Shown here: one piece after another, positions 23,952 to 35,189 of the stretch | Numbering within the stretch: position 1 is the first letter of the stretch | Layout of the letters: each line of letters begins with the position of its first letter | Source of the DNA: Megaleporinus macrocephalus | Taxonomy: Eukaryota > Chordata > Actinopteri > Characiformes > Anostomidae | Length of the DNA: 64,000 nt | Assembly (NCBI GenBank): GCA_021613375.1 | Contig: CM038721.1 | Span: 6,597,486 to 6,661,485, forward strand | Direction of reading: 5' to 3' | The notes under the pieces: model-generated | What the model was told of the DNA's origin: nothing | Seen by the model: the letters and a program-made list of their open reading frames with translations, nothing else | Database searches by the model: none | Program-made: the position numbers and the translations under genes

Positions 23952-25734
23952 AGTGTCCTAAGCGAATGCACTTTAACTAAAAACTGTCACCTCCTGCCCA
24001 GTTTCTAGCCTGTCTCTCTCCCACTTCTGACACCAGTGTGGCGCCAGCATAGATGTTGCAGAAAACACAAGGGCTTCCAGCAAATGCTCTTCGGTTTTGG
24101 CTGAAACGGCCAAGACTTCCAACTGTCATGGTGGACACCAACACTTCCCCAACTACCTTACAGTCCAGCAGCCTCTGCAGGTCAATGGCCATGTAAGCCA
24201 TGTATAAAGTGGTTGACCAGTCATTTCTAAAACTGTAAGATGCTTCAAAAATCGAACTGAAGACTTCATCACCAGTGCTTTTTGGGCTACCTGGCTGAAG
24301 CACACGAGAAAACAGCCAGCAGCCTACTTGCCAGGTATCCAGGAAGGAGGTAAGAAAGTTTTAATTAGAGTTTGTACACTTGGCAAAAGAACATGCAGTG
24401 TGGCGCTGGCTAGGCACCAAGAGCCAACGCCACAGGTATTTCCTGAAAGCGGGGCTGCTAGAGCCTTTTCACGGATCATCACCGGGCCGGAGACTCTACT
24501 GGAGGACGGCGAACATCAAAGAAGATAAATGAACGTCATTTCCTTTCTCCTGGCTGTCTCGCCATCGTCATGTTTATTCATTGCGTTTCGTTCACTATGT
24601 CATTCGCAATCGAGAAAGCTGGAGGAGGAAAAGAAGGACCCTAGATTCTTCTCTGGCATCATTCATCAGAGTCTTTCTTCTAGCCAGTCCATAGTCGAGT
24701 CAAACATTGTCTTCATGTCTCCACGCCAGGCATGAGGTCATTTGTTTTTTTGTTTTTTTTTCTCTTGTTCGTTTTGACCAGTCCGGTCTCGTTCTGAATT
24801 TTAACACAACTCAAAATAAGAAGGAAAGAAAACCGAGGACGAGTATTGGAACCACCTGTTTTCCGTGTACGTTACAAATTACATCCACTAATTCTTCAGA
24901 TTTCGATGGCAGCTTGGAGCTGGTTAGCTGATTTTATTGGAGACCGTTGGCTTGCGGTGGACGTTTGGCTCAGCTGGCCAATGAACCGTCTTACAAAACA
25001 TTCTGCTGCCCAAAAAAATCTGTATTTTTCTTTGGTTTTGTTCTTTTTCGGAAGCTACTAATTAAAAAAGAAAGAAAGAATTTTTAAAATGTCTGCATAT
25101 TTCAGAGACTGGGATGTGAAATAAGTCAATCAGAGAGGTTTTGTGTGAAATGGTTCATCGTAGAGAAACATACAGATGTTCTTCACAGTGGTGGTGATGA
25201 TGGAAACCAGGGGCCAATATCTACAACACATACATTAACATTTTATTTACTATCAAAGCCACAGTGAACCTACATGCTTCGTCTATAGAGTGTAAATATA
25301 CAGCACATATGTTGATGAGGGCAAATTGGTGATCCACTTTTGATGCCTGGATTATGAGCGTGATGAGTGGAGGTCAGTTTAGGGTCATAAAGACGTCCTG
25401 CCAATATTTCAGAGAGAACAAAACCGGGCCTACTCCTGGGCCTTTGTTTCAATGGGAATAGAAAGTGATCCAGTCTGATCCAGATGTGAAACGTGGTCCT
25501 CTGCTTTTGGGAACAGGTTCCAGGTTTCTACCTCACTATTTTGAGTTGTGAGCTCCAGCCACACACAGCCACCTGGACTGAGTCACCACAACTTAGCAGA
25601 TGTTTAGCAGCTCAGGCTGGCTGGCTGTGCTTTAGGTGTTTGTCAGTTGACCTCCACGTCATCTGATCACTAGTGTATACTGTCATAGCTGCTGTTCATA
25701 CAAAGGTGATATATCTTTTACATACACTAACGGT
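23952..25734. other. Intron sequence, no recognised family
   Basis: Open frames up to about 100 codons occur on both strands but none resembles a protein I know. A frame at 23977-24303 (minus) abuts the LINE fragment and may be element-derived; I cannot place it. Confidence 0.35.
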
Positions 25735-28345
25735 CAACCATATTAGAACAATACTGGTCAAACGTTTTAGATACGCTACCAGTCAAATGTTTTAGTACAC
25801 TACCAGTCAAATGTTTTAGTACACTACCAGTCAAACATTTTAGTACACTACCAGTCAAACGTTTTAGATACACTACTAGTCAAACATTTTAGATACACTA
25901 CCAGTCAAATGTTTTAGATACACTACCAGTCAAAAGTTTTAGATACACTACCAGTCAAACATTTTAGATACACTACCAGTCAAATGTTTTAGATACACTA
26001 CCAGACAAACGTTTTAGATACACTACCAGTCAAAAGTTTTAGATACACTACCAGTCAAACGTTTTAGATACACTACCAGTCAAACGTTTTAGTACACTAC
26101 CAGTCAAACGTTTTAGATACACTACCAGTCAAAAGTTTTAGATACACTACCAGTCAAACATTTTAGATACACTACCAGTCAAATGTTTTAGATACACTAC
26201 CAGACAAACGTTTTAGATACACTACCAGTCAAAAGTTTTAGATACACTACCAGTCAAACGTTTTAGATACACTACCAGTCAAATGTTTTAGTACACTACC
26301 AGTCAAACGTTTTAGATACACTACCAGTCAAAAGTTTTAGATACACTACCAGTCAAACGTTTTAGATACACTACCAGTCAAATGTTTTAGATATACTACC
26401 AGTCAAATGTTTTAGTACACTACCTGTCAAATTTTTAGATACACTACCAGTCAAATGTTTTAGATACACTACCAGTCAAATGTTTTAGTACACTACCAGT
26501 CAAACGTTTTAGTACACTACCAGTCAAACGTTTTAGTACACTACCAGTCAAACGTTTTAAATACACTACCAGTCAAATGTTTTAGATACACTACCAGTCA
26601 AACGTTTTAGATACACTACCAGCCAAACGTTTTAGATCACTACCAGCCAAACGTTTTAGTACACTACCAGTCAAACGTTTTAGATACACTACCAGTCAAA
26701 CGTTTTAGATACACTACCAGTCAAATGTTTAAGATCACTACCAGTCAAACGTTTTAGTACACTACCAGCCAAACGTTTTAGTACACTACCAGTCAAACGT
26801 TTTAGTACACTACCAGCCAAACGTTTTAGATACACTATCAGTCAAACGTTTTACATACACTACCAGTCAAATGTTTAAGATCACTACCAGCCAAACGTTT
26901 TAGTACACTACCAGTCAAACGTTTTAGATACACTACCAGCCAAACGTTTTAGTACACTACCAGCCAAACGTTTTAGATACACTACCAGTCAAACGTTTTA
27001 CATACACTACCAGTCAAATGTTTAAGATCACTACCAGCCAAACGTTTTAGTACACTACCAGTCAAACGTTTTAGTACACTACCAGTCAAACGTTTTAGAT
27101 ACACTACCAGTCAAACGTTTTACATACACTACCAGTCAAATGTTTAAGATCACTACCAGCCAAACGTTTTAGTACACTACCAGTCAAACGTTTTAGATAC
27201 ACTACCAGCCAAACGTTTTAGTACACTACCAGTCAAACGTTTTAGATACACTACCAGCCAAACGTTTTAGTACACTACCAGTCAAACGTTTTAGATACAC
27301 TACCAGCCAAACGTTTTAGTACACTACCAGATAAACGTTTTAGTACACTACCAGACAAACGTTTTAGTACACTACCAGACAAACGTTTTAGATACACTAC
27401 CAGTCAAACGTTTTAGTACACTACCAGATAAACGTTTTAGTACACTACCAGACAAACGTTTTAGTACACTACCAGACAAACGTTTTAGATACACTACCAG
27501 TCAAACGTTTTAGTACACTACCAGACAAACGTTTTAGTACACTACCAGTCAAACGTTTTAGATACACTACCAGTCAAACGTTTTAGTACACTACCAGTCA
27601 AACGTTTTAGATACACTACCAGACAAACGTTTTAGTACACTACCAGTCAAACGTTTTAGTACACTACCAGTCAAATGTTTTAGATACACTACCAGTCAAG
27701 CGTTTTAGTACACTACCAGTCAAACGTTTTAGATACACTACCAGACAAACGTTTTAGTACACTACCAGTCAAACGTTTTAGTACACTACCAGTCAAACGT
27801 TTTAGTACACTACCAGTCAAACGTTTTAGATACACTACCAGTCAAACGTTTTAGTACACTACCAGTCAAACGTTTTAGATACACTACCAGTCAAACGTTT
27901 TAGTACACTACCAGACAAACGTTTTAGTACACTACCAGTCCAACGTTTTAGTAACACTACCAGCCAAACGTTTTAGATACACTACCAGTCAAACGTTTTA
28001 GTACACTACCAGTCAAACGTTTTAGATACACTATCAGTCAAACGTTTTAGTACACTACCAGCCAAACGTTTTAAATCACTACCAGTCAAACATTTTAGAT
28101 ACACTATCAGCCAAACGTTTTAAATCACTACCAGTCAAACGTTTTAAATCACTACCATTCAAACGTTTTAAATCACTACCAGTCAAACGTTTTAGATACA
28201 CTACCAGTCAAATGATTTAGATACACTACCAGTCAAACGTTTTAAATCACTACCAGTCAAACGTTTTAAATTACTACCAGCCAAACGTTTTAAATCACTA
28301 CCAGTCAAACGTTTTAGAATTGTTTCAAAACTTTTGACTGGTAGA
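25735..28345. repeat. 24/25-bp array 'actaccagtcaaacgtttta' (about 105 units)
   Basis: Units 'gtacactaccagtcaaacgt'+'ttta' (24 bp) or with 'gata' (25 bp), plus variants with 'cagcc' and 'cagac'. The core matches the terminal sequence of a Tc1-like fish element (CTACCAGTCAAAAGTTT). At 28325-28346 the array ends in an inverted unit, 'aaaacttttgactggtag', giving a terminal hairpin. Confidence 0.93.
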
Positions 28346-29358
28346 GTACTAAAGTAGTGTATATTCAGTGTAAACTAAAGCAAGGACTAGCAGCTTGCAG
28401 TCAGACTGTGGCCATTTCTAATAAATCCACGGCTGCTCGTCCACGGGGCGAACCCCGACGCCAGTCCTCTCATTTTACTCTCACCTTATTCACCGGTTCG
28501 TCAGATAAAGTTAAGATGTTTAGGTTATCGTGGAACCTGCAGCGTTATTATGGATTGTGAAACCACAACAGAATGATACATCTCTGTTCATATATTATCT
28601 CAGATGTCAGTGCTAGCTAATGCTAAAACCAAGAAACACAAAGAATTTTTTTTTTTTTCATACTTACATTCAGTTTCGCTACAGTTAGTGAGCTGATCCC
28701 TCTTTTAGGAACAAGTAAAGAACTGCTGCACGTCTTTACTTTAAATAGTGCAGCAGTTAATAACAGACTGAGGAGCCAGAATGCACCATTTAAGGGAACA
28801 GGAAATTCAAGCAGCAGGTGAATAGAAAAGCTGACTTCAGCCTCGTGTCAGACTCAAAGTGGTCACATGTACAGGTGTTCAGCAACTGTCACTGGACGTT
28901 GATCAAAAACATACATCATAGATGTAGTAGCAGCTGACAACAGCACAGAGCTCCATCTGCAATGCGTGTGGCTTCAGTACGTGCAAAACAAATATGCCCC
29001 TTCATGAAGGTGGTTTGGAAGCCATGGGCTAGTCAGATGGGGGCGGTAATATTCTAATGAGCTGCTATTTGCCATAGGGAAGGATCTAGGTTGGCAAAAT
29101 GTTGGCAGTCCAGATACCCAAACATATCAGAACTGAAAATGTGAGGTTAAAAGTGAGCTTTTCTAGAAATTTTACTACTAAATTTAGTTTGGCAATCGCA
29201 TTCTATGAAAAATAGCACTCTGCCTGAACTCTGTTACATAACACTGTTATGGCAGCTGTTATATACTGCCGGATGGATTTTTTTATAGTCATGCTCTAAC
29301 AGATATCAGGTATAATGTAACACAAACTGAATCCTTCAGTATACTTCAGAGGTCTTAC
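28346..29358. other. Intron sequence without recognised element
   Basis: Contains a T run near 28648. No repeat family or exon recognised. Confidence 0.45.
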
Positions 29359-29488
29359 CTGGCGGGACACAGCTGAGGGTTGCAGATGCGGACCATGGCA
29401 GGAGGTCTCCTCAACTCGTTACAGTAAAAATCCTCCACCACCTCCCGCGTCCCTGTTACAACACACTGAACAGCAGCCGCCTGCCTGC
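29359..29488 (-). CDS. adamtsl3: adamtsl3 exon: remainder of TSR6
   Basis: 130 nt, phase 1 in, phase 2 out; acceptor 'TTTCTCTCCACAG', donor CGCCAG|GTAAGA. It encodes 'GRQAAAVQCVVTGTREVVED', 'FYCNELRRPPAMVRICN' and 'PQLCPAR', completing TSR6; the RRPPAM segment matches human ADAMTSL3 (HRPPAM). An acceptor four bases further in, created by the GCAGGCAGGC run, would run into a stop within ten codons, so 29488 is the start. The intron to the upstream exon is only 631 nt and consists mostly of (AT)n and a MITE. Confidence 0.92.
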
Positions 29489-29568
29489 CTGTGGAGAGAA
29501 ACACCACACCCACAGCTCAGAAGACATCTCAGGAACAAAGTGCTGATGTAAGAGAGCTTTTGGGACTG

Positions 29569-29647
<79 letters not shown>
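29569..29647. repeat. (AT)n microsatellite, left of MITE
   Basis: About 38 AT dinucleotides, interrupted only by the MITE that follows. Confidence 0.95.
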
Positions 29648-29650
<3 letters not shown>

Positions 29651-30013
29651 TCAAAAGTTTGGGATCACAGTGAAACGTTCTTGTTTTCAATGGAGTATCT
29701 TCTTCCTTAACACAACAATGGACTGACGGGTCTCTAAAGAAAGTTGTTTCTTTCTGGTCATTGTGAGTCGGTCAGCAAGCCATCAACTGCTGATCTTCAG
29801 ATACTAAACTAACCTAGAATGTTGTTCCCTTTTATACTCACTTATTAGTAGAATGTTTTTCAGCTGTGCATCACAATTGAGTGTCCTAACAACCAATTAG
29901 TCCAATAACATCCTTAACTTGGATTGGTGGCCGTACCAGGAGATTTAGACAGAGGACTGAGAATTGCTGATAATAGGACTATATGCTAAATAAGCCTCTA
30001 TACAAAAATAGAC

Positions 30014-30018
<5 letters not shown>
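29648..30018 (-). mobile_element. Tc1-like MITE inserted in an (AT)n tract
   Basis: 'cactcaaaagtttgggatca' at the left edge is a Tc1-type end. On the minus strand a start codon is followed by about 20 codons of transposase ('MTRKKQLSLETRQSIVV' type); the rest is lost. It is the reverse complement of the copy at 51530-52014. Flanking TA repeats on both sides suit Tc1 insertion at TA. Confidence 0.8.

Positions 30019-30103
<85 letters not shown>
30019..30103. repeat. (AT)n microsatellite, right of MITE
   Basis: About 42 AT dinucleotides ending about 16 bases from the donor of the TSR5/6 exon. Confidence 0.95.
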
Positions 30104-30107
<4 letters not shown>

Positions 30108-30119
30108 ACTCAGACTCAC

Positions 30120-30412
30120 CTACACCACAGGAGACAGTACAAGCTGCAAAGCCTCTGTACTCCCACAGGTAGCCCTGCTGTGTGGGGTTGCGTTGTTGAG
30201 GTTCCAGGGGCCACTGAGGGGAAGCTGGAGCTCCAGGACAGGGACCCGCGCTACAGGCCCTCTGCACCACAGGCTTCTCTCCGCCGCACTCTTCCTCCGG
30301 CAGATCCACCTCAGCCTGAGTGAAGGACAGCAGCACTCTGCACTTCACCCAGCGTTTCTGGAGGCCAGCTCCACACGACGCACTGCAGGACGACCACGGA
30401 CCCGGGATGAAC
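30120..30412 (-). CDS. adamtsl3: adamtsl3 exon: TSR5, linker and start of TSR6
   Basis: 293 nt, phase 2 in, phase 1 out; acceptor 'GTGTGTTCAG', donor GTGTAG|GTGAGT. It encodes '[20 protein letters not shown]', '[20 protein letters not shown]' and 'RACSAGPC', a full TSR, then a Pro/Gln-rich linker and '[17 protein letters not shown]', the start of TSR6. Both CSASCG and CTVSCG motifs are intact. In TSR6 the usual second Trp is replaced (EYRGFAAC), as also in human (EYAGFTPC). An (AT)n tract begins about 16 bases beyond the donor. Confidence 0.94.
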
Positions 30413-31075
30413 CTGAACACACACCCAGACTTGTTTTTAACACAGTATGAGGGGCTTACATGTTTTAAAGACAGGTAATGTGATGATCTAATGATATAAC
30501 AAATAATAACTCTTTTGTATGTATGTATATTTATATTGTATGTATGTATATATACTCAGTTATTCTATAGACTGCACTCAGAGGTATATATAGTATATAT
30601 GTCGTATTCCTCTGTTGCTTTCTAGTCATGTTGTTAGTATATGTAATGCGAAAGGCCTTTTAAGTCAAATTCAACAGTAGTGTGTGTGTTTAGATACTCC
30701 AAAGAATTTTTTTTTATGTATTTTTAAAATGCTTTTAAATACTTTTAACCTTATTTCTTTCTATTTGTTGGTTTTAATTCATTCATTGGGTTGATTTTAT
30801 ATCATTATATCATTGTATATCATTATATCATTATATATCATTATATATTACATATCATTATATCATTCTTGAATTACTTTTTTGAGGCATTTCATGGCAC
30901 TGACACTTTATAGTTCTACACTGTAGTCCATCTGTTTCTCTGTATACTTTGTTACCCTGTTCTTCAAAAGTCAGGACCCCCACAAGACCCCATGGTCCAC
31001 TCGGTCAGACACTCCTAACTTGTTGGTCCATCGTTTAAATGTGAAGCTCATTTGTTGCCACACAGTTTGAGTTGG

Positions 31076-31658
31076 TCTTTACAGTATATGGGCTATGCGG
31101 CATAGTGAACTCACAAACCAATCACACGCGTAGTAGTAAAATCACCAACCGCGTACTCACACTAGGCCCGGTTTTCTCGTTCCGTGCTGGGGCCCGGTTA
31201 TCCCGCCTACCCGCTCCTGCACTCACACTGCCTTTGTCAATACGTGGCTGAGCACACTTATGTCATCACAACGAGACCTTGTTTTTGGAAGAAGGCTCCA
31301 AGCGGGCCCAAATAGCGCTCACACTAGAAGCGAACCGAGCCCGAGTCCAAGCGAATAGTGCCCTGGCCCACCTCTTTAAGCGGGCCCAGGCACGGTTAAC
31401 TGTCTGGGCACGGTTTGGAGCGATCACACTAGTCAAACGAACCGTGCTTCGCCTGGGAACCGTGCCCGGGCCCGGATCACAGAGCCTAATGTGAGTACAC
31501 CCTAAGTTGCTGATGACAAAATGCTGATATTAGGCTACTCCAGTATACAGGATATGGCATTGAATCATAACACAAGTTATATATTTTGAGGGTTCGGACC
31601 TGGGCCTGAGGAAACTTCCTCTATCTGGACCAGACTGAATTCTAATTGAATACCCCTG
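31076..31658. mobile_element. hAT-type element, copy 3, reverse orientation, truncated
   Basis: 31505-31658 is the reverse complement of the first 155 bases of the element at 8202-8984 (ends '..ttgaatacccctg'). 31076-31149 resembles the reverse complement of its 3' region ('caaaccaatcacacgcg' against 'cagaccaatcgcgcgcg'). The terminal part at the left is missing. Confidence 0.75.
31150..31504. mobile_element. Short inverted-repeat DNA element nested in hAT copy 3
   Basis: Ends 'gcgtactcacactaggcccgg' (truncated here) and 'cctaatgtgagtacacccta' are inverted repeats (GTACTCACA.TAGGC). GC-rich interior with 'gggcccgg' type motifs; no coding capacity. Confidence 0.65.
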
Positions 31659-32389
31659 CTCTAGTCCTTCATCAGTGCTCACAGGACGCTGTCCACAGGA
31701 CACTGCTGTCTGGATAGTTTTGGTTGGTGGGCTATTCTCAGTCCAGCAGTGACACTGAGATGTTTAAACACTCCAGCAGCAGCAGCACTGCCATGTCTGA
31801 TCCACTCACTCCAGCACAACACACACTAATGCCCCACCACCACGTCAGTGTCACTGCAGTATGGAGAATGAACACCACCCAAACTATATCTGCTCTGTGG
31901 TGGTCCTGTGGGGGTTCTGATAGTTGAAGAACAGAGTAATAAGGTCTACAGAGAAACAGATGGACTACAGTCTGTAAGTGTAGAACTACAAAGTGCTCCC
32001 TTATGGTCAGTGGAGCTGATATAATGGGCAGTGTACCTAATGAAGTGGCAGGTGGGTGTATTATATATAGTATAAGTTTATATAAAACTGCTCAATTAAA
32101 CCTTTACTTCCAACCAACAGAACCAAAACCAAATAGTTTTTTCTGTGTATGTTAAAAAAAATCATTTCACAAACCCAGAACCATTTTCATATTTTTAAAT
32201 GTGTTCATGTTTTGAAGAACAGTCCACCGGGGTGGTTATTTTTCACATCTATTCCTCTATTTTCTTTTCAAAATTGCTGTAAAATTACTCTGAAATGCAG
32301 TCTCGCTCTCGAGAGGTCACGTCAGCTCAACATGAACCACAGACTATTTTAACATCCAGTACAATATAATATAATATAGACACCAGCCT

Positions 32390-32710
32390 GAGCACCAGCA
32401 GTGTCCATATGCAAGAAAAGTGATCTGAAAATAATACGGGGCTACGCCACTAAAAATAGCCTCGACACGGGCCAGAAAACTTTATGTTCCAGAAAAGAAT
32501 CACAGCAAGATTAAACGCCGCAATATTAATAGACATGGCCGGGACTCCTAATGAACCACGGAATGACTTTGCCATGCCGCATTTAGGACGAGTGGAAAAT
32601 GAGCCTTTTTCGGAAAAGCGTCGTTGAAATTCATAGCCAGTCCGATTCGTGCGTAATGCGATGCACTTCGGAAGATGAAGAGAGAGAAAGAGCACAGCTG
32701 GACACAACTC
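32390..32710. promoter_or_regulatory. Candidate intronic regulatory island with MEF2 box
   Basis: High-complexity, CpG-containing stretch without similarity to the repeats around it. 'ctaaaaatag' at 32450-32459 is a perfect MEF2 site (reverse CTATTTTTAG). Candidate enhancer by composition and motif only. Confidence 0.3.
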
Positions 32711-32899
32711 TGGTCCAACTCAGATGAGCTGAGGAAGAACTAAAGGAAGACGCAAAGCTAATGCCAAATCAGGGTTTTTTTTAAGTTCAGCTCTTTTACA
32801 CTGCGGCTAAATGCAGATTAATAAAGTCTAATCATAAGAAGTTAGACCTTTGAGTAAAGTGGCTTCCTTGATCATATTGCTAGATATACCCAGCACACT

Positions 32900-32992
32900 G
32901 GCTGTCCACAGCATCCAGTCCAGAACAACTCGGCTACTGAACAGCTTCTACCCACACGCTGTCAGGCTTCTGAACAAACTGTGAGACTGAAA
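32900..32992 (+). pseudogene. LINE ORF2 C-terminal tail
   Basis: Plus-strand reading 'RLLNSFYPHAVRLLNKL' followed by a stop is the usual C-terminus of a class of fish LINE reverse transcriptases. A related tail is at 63225-63345. Confidence 0.65.
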
Positions 32993-33138
32993 GACCCCAA
33001 TACCGTTCACTATTATATAATTTATTCTGATAACGCTGCTATAGACAATATCACTATGTCACTTTAAATAGATATATCTACTTAAATAACCTGCGTATGC
33101 AAAAGTTTCTACATATGTCCCCCTGTCTATCTTATGTA

Positions 33139-33958
33139 GAGGGGTTGGACAATGAAACTGAAACACCTGTCATTGTAGTGTGGGAGGTTTCATGGCTAAA
33201 TTGGACCAGTCTGGTGGCCAGTCTTCATTAATTGCACATTGCACCAGTAATATTGTAATATTTTACTCAAAATATTACAATAACACAACATTATGGGACA
33301 TAACAGAGTTCAAAAGAGGACAAACTGTTAGTGCACGTCTTGCTGGCGCATCTGTGACCAAGACAGCAAGTCTTTGTGATGTATCAGGAGCCACGGTATC
33401 CAGGGTAATGTCAGCAGACCACCAAGAAGGACCAACCACATCCAACTGTGGACGCAAGAGGAAGCTGTCTGAAAGGTATGTTGGCTTCTAACCCGGATTG
33501 TATCCAAAAAACAGAAAACCACGGCTGCTCAAATCACGGTAGAATTAAACGTGCACCTCAGCTTCTCCTGTTTCCACCAGAACTGTCCGTCAGGAGCTCC
33601 ACAGGGTCAATATACACGGCCGGGCTGCTATAGCCAAACCTTTGGTCACTCGTGCCAATGCCAAACGTCGGTTTCAATGGTGTAAGGAGCGCAAATCTTG
33701 GGCTGTGGACAATGTGAAACATGTATTGTTCTCTGATGATCCACCTTTACTGTTTTCCCCACATCCGGGAGAGTTACGGTGTGGAGAAGCCCCAAAGAAG
33801 CGTACCACCCAGACTGTTGCATGCCCAGAGTGAAGCATGGGGGTAGATCAGTGATGGTTTGGGCTGCCATATCACGGCATTCTCTTGGCCCAATACTTGT
33901 GCTGGATGGGCGCGTCACTGCCACGGACTACCGAACCATTCTGGAGGACCATGTGCAC
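33139..33958 (+). pseudogene. Tc1-like transposon, 3'-truncated, degraded transposase
   Basis: Begins at a TA (33137-33138) with the terminal sequence 'ggggttggacaatgaaactg'. Plus-strand fragments of a Tc1-like transposase follow: 'EFKRGQTVSARLAGASVTKT' (DNA-binding helix-turn-helix region), 'HRVNIHGRAAIAKPLVTRAN', 'WCKERKSWAVDNVKHVLFSD' (the final D is the first residue of the DDE triad). Several stops and frameshifts, and the sequence ends abruptly at 'gaccatgtgca', losing the rest of the catalytic domain and the right terminal repeat. Confidence 0.9.
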
Positions 33959-33994
33959 TGATTGTTTAAAAGTGTGTGTTCACCAGTAAAAACA

Positions 33995-34245
33995 CCAGAT
34001 CTGATTTGAACAGATGTAAATAATCATACATACAATACAAAGTAACATGAATATCATATTGTGAGAGAAGTAGATCATATCTTGAGCTCCAGTTTGAAGA
34101 ACAAAGTTAGGTTCCAGATTTCTCCTGGACGCCCCAGACATTGTATAAATGTATTCAGTTCCTTCAGCAGCAATCTTGATTTAGCTTAATGAAGTACTGA
34201 GCAGTCAAAGCAGGTATTAGATGAGAACTGTAAATAATACTGTTT
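33995..34245. repeat. Dispersed repeat, copy A (inverted relative to copy B)
   Basis: 'gaacaaagttaggttccaga', 'ggacgccccagacattgtat' and 'gcagcaatcttgatttagct' are the reverse complement of 60005-60300. Family not recognised. Confidence 0.85.
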
Positions 34246-35185
34246 GTTTATAGAAGGAGAAGCTTGTAAAGGGTTAAATAAACACACTGATGTATGTAAA
34301 AGCACTACTTACTCTATTAATATTGTTTAAATATTTAATATTGCTACACAAATAAAAGCTGTCCTGAAAAATAGCTTTTTGAATATAATCATGTGCCCCA
34401 AGTGCTTAAAACTGTATATTATTTGGGTTTTTTTTCATAATGAAGACAGAACATTGCTCATAGTAATTCCACTGTTTGTGGTAACAAACAATTAAATACG
34501 TTTTACTCAACTCCAATAACAGTGTGATTGTTCATTCAAACTGCCGTGGTTGGGCCAATCTTCTATCAGTCTTGGGTTGTACTATGGCAAACATATGCCC
34601 ATATAAATATTGAACATACTCATGTACTTTTTCCATCCTTTTAGCTTAACTAACGCCGTTGCTAACCATTTGCAATGAGAGAATTAAACTAAAAAACGTT
34701 CATGTAAGCCAGCTTGTTAAAATTCCAGTTGCATCAGGGTCATCTTCATTGTGGAAATAGTATAACACAGTTAAAGACAGTGTAGAGCTTGTAAAAGTAT
34801 TCTAAGCTATCATAGAGCCATGTGTCTTTGTTTCACAGCAGTGTGGTACCACTGGAGCCTGGATGGGTCAGTGGTTCTGAACATAGGGAGTATCCACTGC
34901 AATGGCATTTCAGCAGACAGCATGAGTGCCAACTATGCTTTGTGCCTTTTTCTTGTCTCGGTTAGCTGCAAAGATGCAATGATGTGGCTATTCACTGAAT
35001 ACTTCTATGTTTAGTATCTTGCTAAAACTAAAAAATATCATACATATGACATACATGGCGTTACCTGGACAGCTGGGCCACTCCTGTTTGTTTTCTTCAG
35101 TTTCTGGTTCTAATTTAGCAACACAGTAGATGAAAACCCATCTCACCAGAACTGAACAGCACAGGACAACCATGGTTCCTTGTGG
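34246..35185. other. Intron sequence without recognised element
   Basis: AT-rich, nothing recognised. Confidence 0.45.
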
Positions 35186-35189
35186 AAAA

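Larger units (their letters stand above)
30893..32060. mobile_element. Foldback element, split by nested insertions
   Basis: The first part (30893 to about 31075: 'ctgttcttcaaaagtcagga', 'cagacactcctaacttgttg', 'cagtttgagttggtc') continues after an insertion at about 31659 ('ctctagtccttcatcagtgc') and ends in the complementary arm ('ggtcagtggagctgatataa'). Together they correspond to the uninterrupted element at 40330-40980. Confidence 0.8.

Noticed and set aside
23977..24303. 108-codon minus-strand frame beside the LINE fragment
   Set aside because: No similarity that I can name; lies in repeat-rich intron and probably is element remains.
25735..28345. CRISPR-like regular array
   Set aside because: Units are contiguous without unique spacers, and the genome is animal. 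It is a satellite.
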